NCBI GenBank assembly: GCA_959601045.1
Contig: CAUGNZ010000003.1
Coordinates: 1 to 64,000, forward strand
Direction of reading: 5' to 3'
From: an uncultured Collinsella sp.
GTDB taxonomy: Bacteria; Actinomycetota; Coriobacteriia; Coriobacteriales; Coriobacteriaceae
Length of the DNA stretch: 64,000 nt
The position numbers and the translations under genes were made by a program. The notes under the pieces were generated by a model. That model ran no database searches. It saw only the letters and a list, made by a program, of their open reading frames with translations, and was not told the DNA's origin. Each line of letters starts with the position of its first letter. The first letter of the stretch is position 1. This document shows, piece after piece, positions 1 to 7,179 of the stretch.

Positions 1-135
1 CCAGAGCGAGCAAGGTGCCTTGAAACGAGGCGGCATTGATCTTTCGATCATGCCGTCGAAGTTGAAAGGCAGATTGCCGCTCTGGCGGGTTTGCAGCGTC
101 AACTAGTTACGCGATTTGGTAAAACCGCGTAACCC
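1..135 (+). ncRNA. candidate structured RNA/repeat element, copy 1
   Basis: This copy shares a fold with the element at 3301-3450. Closing arms are CCAGAGCG (1-8) and CGCTCTGG (78-85). The word CAAGGTG lies at 11-17. A hairpin at 29-57 has 8 bp, a bulged T, 4 bp and a 4-nt loop. A conserved 19-nt word follows at 58-76, then GCAGCGTCAA at 93-102, and a second hairpin (TTACGCG/CGCGTAA, 108-132) just outside the stop codon of the convergent gene. The strand is unproven and the left end touches the window edge. It could be an RNA, a 3'-UTR structure of the minus-strand gene, or a single-strand DNA hairpin of a mobile element. Confidence 0.45.
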
Positions 136-137
136 AA

Positions 138-1046
138 TTAGAAGCGGTTGCCGCGGAAGCCACCACCGTTGCGGCCGCCACGGTCGCCACCGCGACCGCC
201 GCGGTCGTTACCACGGTTGCCGCCGAAGCCACCACGGTTGCCACCGCGATCGCCATAGCCACCACGGTTGCCACCAAAGCCGCCGCGACCGCCACGGTCG
301 CCGCCACGGTCGCCAAAGCCGCCACGGCCACCGCGATCGCCACCGCGACCGCCACGGTCGCCGCCACGGCCACCGCGATCGCCAAAGCCGCCGCGACCGC
401 CACGGTCGCCGCCACGGCCACCGCGCTCGTCACGGCCGCCGCGAGGACCGCGGTCCTCGTCCAGGCCCATGGCGACGAGCGGAGCGATAACCTTATCGAG
501 AGCGGCCATCAGCTCGGTAGCCTCCTCGTAAGAAAGCTCGGGCAGGAGCTTCTCCTTCTTGTTGGCAAGCTCGACCAGGCCCTCAGCGGCATCCTCGGCA
601 GCGAAGACAACGATCTTGCGCATATCGCCCTCGGCGTCGTCGATGCGGCCGACCAGATCGGCAGCCTCGGCCTCGGCCATCAGGCCATCGAGCTCACGAA
701 GGCGCATGCCCAGCAGGTCGGACATTTCCTTCTGCTCCATCTTGGGCTTGAGGTCAAGAAGCTTGATGGCGCGCTCGATGTTCGCCATGCGCTCGGCCTT
801 GGCCTCCTCCTCCTTGGAAATAGCAAAGCGACGGCTGCGCAGCAGGCGGGCGGCCTTCTGCATCTTGTCCATCAGCTCTTCGTCATCGTAATCAGCGGCG
901 GCCTCGACAACCTCGGCCTCCTCGGCGGAAACCTCGTCAGCAGCCTCAACCTCGGCAGCTTCGGTCTCCACGGTCTCGACTGCCTCGACCTCGGCAGCCA
1001 TGGTCTCGTTCTCGGTCTCGTTCATGATCTCTTCGTTCTCAGACAT
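138..1046 (-). CDS. acidic N-terminus, MarR-like winged-helix core and RGG-repeat tail protein
   Basis: The 302-residue protein has three parts. Residues 1-60 are Glu/Ala-rich and acidic. Residues about 60-195 are helical and charged, and resemble a MarR-type winged helix. From about 198 to the end the protein is almost only Arg, Gly, Asp and Phe in GGRGG/GDRGG repeats. RGG tails are known from RNA-binding proteins, so RNA or ribosome binding is an inference; I do not recognise a named family. The start has an AAGGAG site 5 bases upstream. The tail is encoded by a low-complexity DNA repeat (about 150-450) that may vary in copy number between strains. The stop codon abuts the hairpin of the element at 1-135. 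Confidence 0.75.
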   Translation of the reverse strand: MSENEEIMNETENETMAAEVEAVETVETEAAEVEAADEVSAEEAEVVEAAADYDDEELMDKMQKAARLLRSRRFAISKEEEAKAERMANIERAIKLLDLKPKMEQKEMSDLLGMRLRELDGLMAEAEAADLVGRIDDAEGDMRKIVVFAAEDAAEGLVELANKKEKLLPELSYEEATELMAALDKVIAPLVAMGLDEDRGPRGGRDERGGRGGDRGGRGGFGDRGGRGGDRGGRGGDRGGRGGFGDRGGDRGGRGGFGGNRGGYGDRGGNRGGFGGNRGNDRGGRGGDRGGRNGGGFRGNRF

Positions 1047-1198
1047 GAGACTCCTTCTTGGCCCTCTCGGGCATCATCGCCCCATTCGCGGGGCCCGTCG
1101 CGCACTCTTTGCGCTTTATACATTCATGCCTCTCGGCAAAACGTCCATTAGTTTATGGTGTCGCCATCCAATCTAGCTGCAGAATCTATGTGCACACA

Positions 1199-2614
1199 TT
1201 AATGCGACATGTGCGACTCGCGGCGAGCGTACACCAGCGACACCGCGAACCCGACAACGGCAATCACGGCCGCCACGCGCACGGCGGCTGCAAATCCTAT
1301 CGCCTGGGCAACGTCCGACGCAACGCCTGCGGCGCCAGCAGCCACCGCAGAACTCGAAAGCAGGCCGATAAACAGCGACGGACCAAACGACGCGGCAATC
1401 ATGTTCCACGTGTTAAGCAATGCCGTTCCGTGAGGATGCTCAGCGGCGGGGAGCGTCTCCAAACCGGCGGTCTGCGAGGGGCTCAGTACCAAACCGACGC
1501 CGGCATACACCACAACGGTCAGCAGCACGACAACGCCGCTGTTCATGCTTGCCGCGGTCATCGAGATTGCCGTCTGCCCCACAGCGATCAGGGCAAAGCC
1601 GACCGGCAGCAGCGGCCACGCACCACGGGCATCCATCACGCGTCCGCCCACAATCGAGGTCACGGCGTTGCAGGCGATCGCCGGCAAAATGAGCAAACCC
1701 GCGACAAGTGCGGTCATGCCGTATGCGCCCTCAAAATAGAGCGGCAACAAAACGCTCATCGAGAACGTCGTCATCATCGACACCACCACAAGCAGACATG
1801 CAGGCCAAAAACGAACGCTCGCCATGGGACGCACGTTAAGCACCGGATGCTCGAGCTTGAGCTGACGAACCGCAAACAGGCCGAGCACCACAACAGCGGC
1901 GAAAAGCGCCACGATACCGGCCATCACATTGGTCGAGAACTCGCCTACGGAATACACGAACGCCGTAATGCCGGCAGTGAGCAAAACAACCGACAGAATA
2001 TCAAGCGTGGTGTTCGAACACTCTCCGACATTCCGAACGAGCTTTGCTGCCGCCGCGGCGACCACGACACCGCCCACCAGCGGCACTACGAACACCGCCC
2101 TCCAGCCAAACAACGTGCACATAAGACCACTAATCACGGGCCCAAACGCCGGCCCTAGCGTAATGCAGGCACCGCCCAAGCTCAGATACAGACCGAGCTT
2201 CTCACGCGGAGCACAAGATAGCACCACATTCATCATGAGCGGAAACAAGATGCCCGATCCCGCAGCCTGCAAAATACGACTTGGCAGCAAAACGGTAAAC
2301 GACGGGGCGACCAGGCACAGGACTTCTCCGGCGACCATGCATCCGCATGCGAAAAACAGCAGCTTGCGCGTCGAGAAACGACCGGACAGAAAGGCCATGA
2401 TGGCCGTAAAGATCGACGTCACGATCATGTATCCCGAAACGAGCCACTGCGCCGTGGTAGCGCTCACCGAAAAGACCGCCATGATGTCGTGCAGTGCCAC
2501 GTTAATGATGTTCTCGTTAAACGCGGCGACAAAGGCTGCAATATACATTACGACGAGAAACGCCGAAGTGGCCGATGGCGTTGCTTGAACTTGTTGCTGA
2601 GATTTGCTCCCCAT
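1199..2614 (-). CDS. MFS multidrug exporter, DHA2 (EmrB/QacA) type
   Basis: The 471-residue protein is hydrophobic throughout, with about 14 predicted membrane segments, the count expected for the DHA2 drug:proton antiporters. A motif-C-like stretch rich in Gly and Pro (GGACITLGPAFGP, about residues 145-157) marks antiporters of this family. The conserved N-terminal NIINVALHDI segment is also typical. It would sit in the cytoplasmic membrane and use the proton gradient to expel small molecules; the substrate cannot be read from sequence. The start carries GGAAGGAA upstream. The 204-bp gap to the divergent deformylase gene must hold both promoters. Confidence 0.85.
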   Translation of the reverse strand: MGSKSQQQVQATPSATSAFLVVMYIAAFVAAFNENIINVALHDIMAVFSVSATTAQWLVSGYMIVTSIFTAIMAFLSGRFSTRKLLFFACGCMVAGEVLCLVAPSFTVLLPSRILQAAGSGILFPLMMNVVLSCAPREKLGLYLSLGGACITLGPAFGPVISGLMCTLFGWRAVFVVPLVGGVVVAAAAAKLVRNVGECSNTTLDILSVVLLTAGITAFVYSVGEFSTNVMAGIVALFAAVVVLGLFAVRQLKLEHPVLNVRPMASVRFWPACLLVVVSMMTTFSMSVLLPLYFEGAYGMTALVAGLLILPAIACNAVTSIVGGRVMDARGAWPLLPVGFALIAVGQTAISMTAASMNSGVVVLLTVVVYAGVGLVLSPSQTAGLETLPAAEHPHGTALLNTWNMIAASFGPSLFIGLLSSSAVAAGAAGVASDVAQAIGFAAAVRVAAVIAVVGFAVSLVYARRESHMSH

Positions 2615-2818
2615 GCATTTCCTTCCTCTTGGAACGACAGTCGCATCGCCCCAGAGGAACAGTCCAGGGCGAGCATGAGCCCTAGACTTACGTCAGACGC
2701 CGCACGCGACGGATCCGACAACATGGTCCAACGTTGAAAGATTGTAACGCTGACGCGCAGCTTTCCTTCCGCGCTATTATTAAAAGTCCACGAAAGCACG
2801 AGACATGAGGAGCCCGCC

Positions 2819-3229
2819 ATGATTAAGCCCATCATGAAATCCGAGTTCTTTTTGCGCCTGCCTTCCGAAGACGCGGGACCCGACGATGCCGCGACCGGGC
2901 AGGACCTCCTGGATACGCTCCATGAGCATGAGCACGAGTGCGTGGGCCTTGCCGCCAACATGATTGGCGTGCGCAAACGCATCATCTGCGTAAAGGACGG
3001 CAACAGGGCGCTGCTGATGTACAACCCTCAAATTCTTGAGCAGGTCAATTCCTATCAGACGAGCGAAGGATGTCTCTCGCTTTCCGGCGAGCGCCCCTGT
3101 ACTCGCTATCGCCGCATTAAGGTTGAGTATTTGGACGAGAATTTCGTCCACCGCATCAAAAACTTCTCGGGCTACACCGCCGAGATCATCCAACACGAAA
3201 TCGACCACTGTTGCGGAATCGTTATCTAG
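2819..3229 (+). CDS. def: short peptide deformylase family protein (paralogue 1)
   Basis: A 136-residue protein with the three deformylase motifs: GLAANMIG (43-50), EGCLS (83-87, metal-binding Cys85) and QHEIDH (125-130, His126/Glu127/His130). Deformylases remove formyl from the N-terminal methionine of new proteins. It is shorter than the usual 150-190 residues. The glutamine normally closing motif I (GLAAxQ) is Met48, an oxyanion-stabilising position, so activity may be altered. A GAGGAG site precedes the ATG. A second short paralogue with a different lesion lies at 10587-11006. It stands alone, away from fmt, where housekeeping def genes usually sit. Confidence 0.8.
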   Translation: MIKPIMKSEFFLRLPSEDAGPDDAATGQDLLDTLHEHEHECVGLAANMIGVRKRIICVKDGNRALLMYNPQILEQVNSYQTSEGCLSLSGERPCTRYRRIKVEYLDENFVHRIKNFSGYTAEIIQHEIDHCCGIVI

Positions 3230-3300
3230 AAAGCCAAGGAAAATGACCTGCTTTCCTCCGTTGCATGCGGATCGTGATAACGATACAGGTTGAGCACACG

Positions 3301-3450
3301 CCAGCGAGCGAGCCGCATTTGCGCCAAGGTGACGCGAAATGAGAGGGCGCTGACCTTCTGGTCGCGCCCTCGAAATTGAACGTCAGATTGGTGTGAATGC
3401 AGCTCGCGCAACGTCAAGCGGTCCGCCGTTCGGCAGAACGGCGGAACTAA
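3301..3450 (+). ncRNA. candidate structured RNA/repeat element, copy 2
   Basis: It has the same architecture as the element at 1-135. Arms 3308-3316 and 3399-3407 pair with one mismatch. CAAGGTG lies at 3325-3331. An 11-base spacer (GAAA-GA shared) leads to a hairpin at 3343-3371 of 8 bp, bulged T51, 4 bp and loop TTCT. The 19-nt word at 3372-3390 matches copy 1 at 16 positions, and GCAACGTCAA follows at 3408-3417. A terminal hairpin (3422-3445) ends 5 bases from the aminotransferase stop codon. The hairpin arms differ in sequence from copy 1 at most positions but keep the same geometry, which argues for selected structure. No family was recognised. Confidence 0.5.
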
Positions 3451-4971
3451 TTAGGACTGGCGGTAGTGATCGAAGAAGTCGGCGAGGTCTTCGAGGGACT
3501 CCTTGAGCACTTCCATGCGCGGCAGGTACACGATACGGAAGTGGTCGGGCTCAGCCCAGTTAAAGCCGCCGCCGCGCGTGATGAGAATCTTCTTCTCGTG
3601 CAGCAGGTCAAGGGCGAACTGCTCGTCATCGGTAATGTTGAACTTCTTCACATCCATCTTGGGGAAGATGTAGAACGCCGCACGCGGCTTAACCACCGAG
3701 ATGCCGTCAATCTTGTTGAGCGCCTCATACACAAAGTTGCGCTGCTCGTAGACACGGCCGCCGGGGCGGATGTAGTCGTTGACGGACTGATGGCCACCGA
3801 GCGCCGTCTGAACGATCGACTGAGCCGGCACGTTGGAGCACAGGCGCATGTTGGAGAGCATGTTAATGCCCATAATGAAGTCGCTCATGCAGCGCTGGTT
3901 GCCCGAAAGCACCATCCAGCCAATACGATAGCCCGCGATCATGTGCGACTTGGAAAGGCCGCTAAAGGTGACGCAGGGCAGATCAGGAGCGAGCGAGGCA
4001 ATCGAGACGTGCTCGTAGCCGTCCATGCACAGGCGGTCGTAGATCTCATCGGCAAAGATCATCAGCTGATGCCTGCGTGCAACCTCGACGATGCCCTCGA
4101 GCACCTCGCGCGGGTAGACCGAGCCCGTGGGGTTGTTGGGGTTGATGATAACGAGGGCTTTGGTCGCGCTCGTGATCTTGGACTCCATATCCTCCAGGTC
4201 GGGATACCAATCCGCCTGCTCATCGCACAGATAGTGCACAGGATGACCGCCGGCAAGGGTTGCGCACGCCGTCCAGAGCGGATAGTCGGGGCTGGGGATC
4301 AGAATCTCGTCGCCATTGTCGAGCAGCGCGTTCATCGAAAGCTGAATGAGCTCGGACACGCCGTTGCCCGTGTAGATATGCTCCATCTGAACGTTGGGCA
4401 GGCCCTTGATCTGCGAATACTGCATGATCGCCTTGCGCGCGGAGAACAGGCCACGCGAGTTGGAATAGCCTTCGCAGTCGGGCAGCTGCTGGCGCATGTC
4501 CTTGATGACCTCATCGGGCGTGCGGAAACCGAAGGGCGCCGGGTTGCCGATATTGAGCTTGAGGATGCGCTCGCCCTCGTCCTCCATACGGGCGGCCTCG
4601 TCGACGACGGGACCGCGCACGTCATACAGGACGTTATCGAGCTTGGTGGATTTAGAAAAAGTACGCATGGTGGTGCTCCTTGCAATTTGAGCTGAGGGAT
4701 GGGGTTCGGGCTTGGAATCGTTGCGGGGTGATGATGCCTCGCCTTGATCGGCGTCGCCGGCAAGCAGCCAGGTAACATCGACCTCCAAAATACGGGCGAG
4801 CAGCTCAGCCACATCGCGCCGCGGAATCGTCTTGCCGCTCACATATTGGCTCATCTGACTCTTGCCGAGTTTTTTGCCGAGCATCTCCGATGCGCGGATC
4901 ACGTCCGACTGGCGAACGTCGCGATCGGACATAGCCTGTCGCAGACGATCGCTAAACGTCTCTTGGGCCAC
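3451..4971 (-). CDS. alaA: XRE helix-turn-helix / alanine aminotransferase (AlaA-type) fusion
   Basis: A 506-residue fusion. Residues 1-70 are an XRE/Cro helix-turn-helix (SQMSQYVSGKTIPRRDVAELL). A hydrophilic linker covers about 75-101. Residues 102-506 are a full fold-type I aminotransferase very close to E. coli AlaA, with NPNNPTG and PLP lysine Lys341 in SGLSKSH. It should exchange amino groups between alanine/pyruvate and glutamate/2-oxoglutarate in the cytoplasm, while the HTH probably binds the TTCAATT sites upstream. The GTG start at 4971 has AAGGAGG 5 bases upstream; a longer reading frame runs into the operator and lacks a site. A second good site (AAGGAG) sits 7 bases before Met102, so the enzyme domain might also be made alone. 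Confidence 0.88.
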   Translation of the reverse strand: MAQETFSDRLRQAMSDRDVRQSDVIRASEMLGKKLGKSQMSQYVSGKTIPRRDVAELLARILEVDVTWLLAGDADQGEASSPRNDSKPEPHPSAQIARSTTMRTFSKSTKLDNVLYDVRGPVVDEAARMEDEGERILKLNIGNPAPFGFRTPDEVIKDMRQQLPDCEGYSNSRGLFSARKAIMQYSQIKGLPNVQMEHIYTGNGVSELIQLSMNALLDNGDEILIPSPDYPLWTACATLAGGHPVHYLCDEQADWYPDLEDMESKITSATKALVIINPNNPTGSVYPREVLEGIVEVARRHQLMIFADEIYDRLCMDGYEHVSIASLAPDLPCVTFSGLSKSHMIAGYRIGWMVLSGNQRCMSDFIMGINMLSNMRLCSNVPAQSIVQTALGGHQSVNDYIRPGGRVYEQRNFVYEALNKIDGISVVKPRAAFYIFPKMDVKKFNITDDEQFALDLLHEKKILITRGGGFNWAEPDHFRIVYLPRMEVLKESLEDLADFFDHYRQS

Positions 4972-4990
4972 TAGAACCTCCTTGCTGGCA

Positions 4991-5074
4991 AAGTTCAATT
5001 TATACAACACGAATTGAACCTGAGTTCAATTTAGGCAGCAGTATAGCGCCGTGCTATTTCGAAAAGTTCAATTT
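4991..5074 (-). promoter_or_regulatory. TTCAATT operator cluster upstream of the HTH-aminotransferase
   Basis: A perfect inverted repeat AATTGAAC-ctga-GTTCAATT spans 5012-5031. Two more half sites flank it: GTTCAATT at 4993-5000 and GTTCAATTT at 5066-5074. The cluster lies directly upstream of the GTG start and its ribosome site, in an AT-rich promoter region. The simplest reading is autoregulation by the protein's own N-terminal HTH; that link is inference. Confidence 0.6.
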
Positions 5075-5134
5075 CAAAAATAAAATGAGCAAGACCTCGA
5101 GATTTATCCAAAGGCGATAACGACGTGCACGCAT

Positions 5135-5992
5135 TTAGAGGTATTCGAGGAAACGAGCGGCGGCAAGCGAAACATCGGCCGTTCGATATATGGCGTTGAT
5201 CTGCCGATGGGGATGCCCTTCGAGCGGACGCACAGCAACATCGAACTGGCAGCGACGCAAGATGAGCGCGGGAAGAATGCTCACGCCCAGGCCATCCTCG
5301 ACCATAGCCATAATCGCATAGTCATCCCAAGTCGACAGTTTTGAGCGCACCGCCAGCCCCGCCCGACGGAATAGCGGCGTAATCTCATCATCGGTACCCC
5401 GTTCCAGCAGAATAAACTGCTCTCTTGCCAAATCGGTAAGAGAGACGAACTCCGCCGTGGCAAGCAACGAATCTGTCGGCACCACCGCCATCAGCTCATC
5501 ACACACTAAAGACCGTGATGCCATGCCGTTTTCTCGGGGCTCACGCGGGATAAAGCCCAGGTCGCAGCGCCCCTCCGCCACCCATTGTTCAATCTCTGAG
5601 TAATCGCCCATCAGCAACTCATAATCGACGTCCGGGTGATCGGCGCGAAAACGCGCTATGACCGGTGGCAGCACGTGGGTCGCCACACTCGAAAACGTAC
5701 CAATGCAGATCTTGCCGCGCATGAGCCCACGCATCTCGTCCACGTGTCGCTGCAGGCGGCCAAACTCCTCGCAGAGCGCCTCAACCGCCGGCATGATCTG
5801 CCGCCCATCGGCAGAAAGCACCACACCCTCGCGGCTGCGGTCGAGCACCTTAAAACCCCAATCGGTCTCAAGGTCGCCCACCATGCGGCTCACGCCCGAC
5901 TGCGAATAGCTCAGCCGCTCGGCGGCGCGCGTAAAACTGCCGGCCCGCACGGTCTCGAGCAGCACCTGCATCTTTTGAATATTCGTTTCCAC
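5135..5992 (-). CDS. LysR-family transcriptional regulator
   Basis: The 285-residue protein has an N-terminal winged helix-turn-helix (residues 1-60, AERLSYSQSGVSRMVGDLE) and a periplasmic-binding-like effector domain (about 90-285), the usual LysR length and order. It is transcribed divergently from an EamA transporter, the arrangement in which LysR proteins commonly control the neighbour. The 118-bp gap holds inverted repeats suitable as binding sites. A second LysR/EamA pair with the same layout occurs at 46.1-48.1 kb. The effector is unknown. Confidence 0.9.
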   Translation of the reverse strand: METNIQKMQVLLETVRAGSFTRAAERLSYSQSGVSRMVGDLETDWGFKVLDRSREGVVLSADGRQIMPAVEALCEEFGRLQRHVDEMRGLMRGKICIGTFSSVATHVLPPVIARFRADHPDVDYELLMGDYSEIEQWVAEGRCDLGFIPREPRENGMASRSLVCDELMAVVPTDSLLATAEFVSLTDLAREQFILLERGTDDEITPLFRRAGLAVRSKLSTWDDYAIMAMVEDGLGVSILPALILRRCQFDVAVRPLEGHPHRQINAIYRTADVSLAAARFLEYL

Positions 5993-6009
5993 GGCACCCC
6001 TCCACCTTT

Positions 6010-6087
6010 ACATGAGTTTTTGTCATGTTATCCATGCATTATATTCGCTTTTCTTCTAAAGCCAGTTCACCCATAGTGAACATGTTC
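6010..6087. promoter_or_regulatory. LysR-type operator candidates between divergent genes
   Basis: ACATGA-N7-TCATGT lies at 6010-6028, GTTCAC-ccata-GTGAAC at 6065-6081, and the 10-bp palindrome GAACATGTTC at 6078-6087. Spaced dyads in a divergent intergenic region are typical LysR sites. Which one is used cannot be decided by eye. Confidence 0.5.
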
Positions 6088-6110
6088 GGATATAGAGGGG
6101 ATGTCAGCAC

Positions 6111-7022
6111 ATGAACAACGGATTGTTTACGTACTTAGCAGCATTGCTATTGTTTGGCTCCAATGGCATCATCGCCGCTGCCATCGCGCTGCCGAGCTCC
6201 GATATCGTACTGTTGCGCACGTTTTTGGGCGCTCTCACCCTTGCCGCCATCCTCTTCATAACCAAGCGCCATAACCTGCAGGCTCCGTCTCGCCCCCGCG
6301 AGGCCGCAGCGCTCATCGTCTCGGGCGCCGCGCTGGGCGCCAGCTGGATTTTCCTGTTCCGCGCCTATCAGACGATCGGCGTTGGTATCTCCTCGCTGTT
6401 GTATTACTGTGGCCCCATCATCGTTATGGCCCTCTCCCCGCTCATTTTTGGCGAAAAGCTGACCGGCGGCAAAATCGCCGGCTTTGTCGCCGTCGCCTGC
6501 GGTGCTTTTCTCATTGCAGCGCAAGGTCTAGGCGGCAATATGCCCATTGCGGGCATCGTCTGTGGAATCGCCTCGGCCTTCTGCTATGCATTGATGGTCA
6601 TCGCCAGCAAGGGTGCGCCGCACATCGAGGGCCTCGAGAACTCCGCACTCCAAGTGAGCGCCGCCTTTGTGACCGCACTGGCCCTCACGCTCATCACGCA
6701 GGGCGCTCCCTCGTTCCTGTCCGCCGGCGTCGCCGCCAGCATTGATTGGCGCGCCGTCGCTATGCTCGGCGTCGTCAACACCGGCATTGGTTGCCTGCTC
6801 TACTTTAGCGCCGTCGCCAAGCTGCCCGTCCAGACCGTCGCCGTCGTCGGCTACCTCGAGCCGCTTTCGGCGGTCGTGTTCTCGGCCGCCCTTTTGGGTG
6901 AAGCCATAACACCGGTCCGCCTGATGGGCGCCGCGCTTATCATCGGCGGCGCGATTTTTTGCGAACTCGCCGGCAAACGCGCAAACGCCAAGGCTGGCAT
7001 CGCCCAGACAGCACGTGCTTAA
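6111..7022 (+). CDS. EamA/DMT-family transporter
   Basis: The 303-residue, highly hydrophobic protein has about ten membrane segments in two EamA halves (roughly 5-135 and 150-285), the standard drug/metabolite transporter size and layout. Members usually export amino acids or related metabolites; the substrate here is unknown. The ATG follows an AGAGGGG stretch at rather long spacing, so translation may be modest. The divergent LysR gene upstream is the likely regulator. Confidence 0.85.
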   Translation: MNNGLFTYLAALLLFGSNGIIAAAIALPSSDIVLLRTFLGALTLAAILFITKRHNLQAPSRPREAAALIVSGAALGASWIFLFRAYQTIGVGISSLLYYCGPIIVMALSPLIFGEKLTGGKIAGFVAVACGAFLIAAQGLGGNMPIAGIVCGIASAFCYALMVIASKGAPHIEGLENSALQVSAAFVTALALTLITQGAPSFLSAGVAASIDWRAVAMLGVVNTGIGCLLYFSAVAKLPVQTVAVVGYLEPLSAVVFSAALLGEAITPVRLMGAALIIGGAIFCELAGKRANAKAGIAQTARA

Positions 7023-7056
7023 AAGCCCCTGCTTTGAAATGCTACCGGCGTAGATA

Positions 7057-7080
7057 AATAATCCCCAGCTGAGGATTATT
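7057..7080 (+). terminator. hairpin after the EamA gene
   Basis: AATAATCC (7057-7064) pairs with GGATTATT (7073-7080) around an AGCT centre. There is no T-run after it, so it is either a weak terminator or an operator-like dyad for the downstream kup gene. Confidence 0.35.
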
Positions 7081-7146
7081 GTCTAAAATAACCCGATGTG
7101 CCAAACTGCTCTTGTATGTATAAAGACGGCATAAAGTTTTTTGTCC

Positions 7147-7174
7147 TAGACAGATAACCGGATGTCTAAGGGAG
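7147..7174 (+). promoter_or_regulatory. hairpin covering the kup ribosome-binding region
   Basis: TAGACA (7147-7152) pairs with TGTCTA (7163-7168), and CCT before the first arm can also pair with the AAGG that begins the kup ribosome site (AAGGGAG). The fold would partly hide the site, suggesting translational control. No known riboswitch consensus was recognised here. Confidence 0.35.
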
Positions 7175-7179
7175 TCCAC

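Noticed and set aside
150..450. Repetitive DNA that looks like a tandem array
   Set aside because: The repeats encode RGG peptides in one frame with no unique spacers, so it is not CRISPR or an intergenic satellite.
1058..2158. Long plus-strand open frame opposite the MFS gene
   Set aside because: It is a shadow of a GC-rich gene: Arg/His-rich, without domain pattern or ribosome site.
7023..7179. Cyclic-di-AMP (ydaO) riboswitch before kup
   Set aside because: The region is too short and lacks the conserved ydaO words; only simple hairpins are seen.
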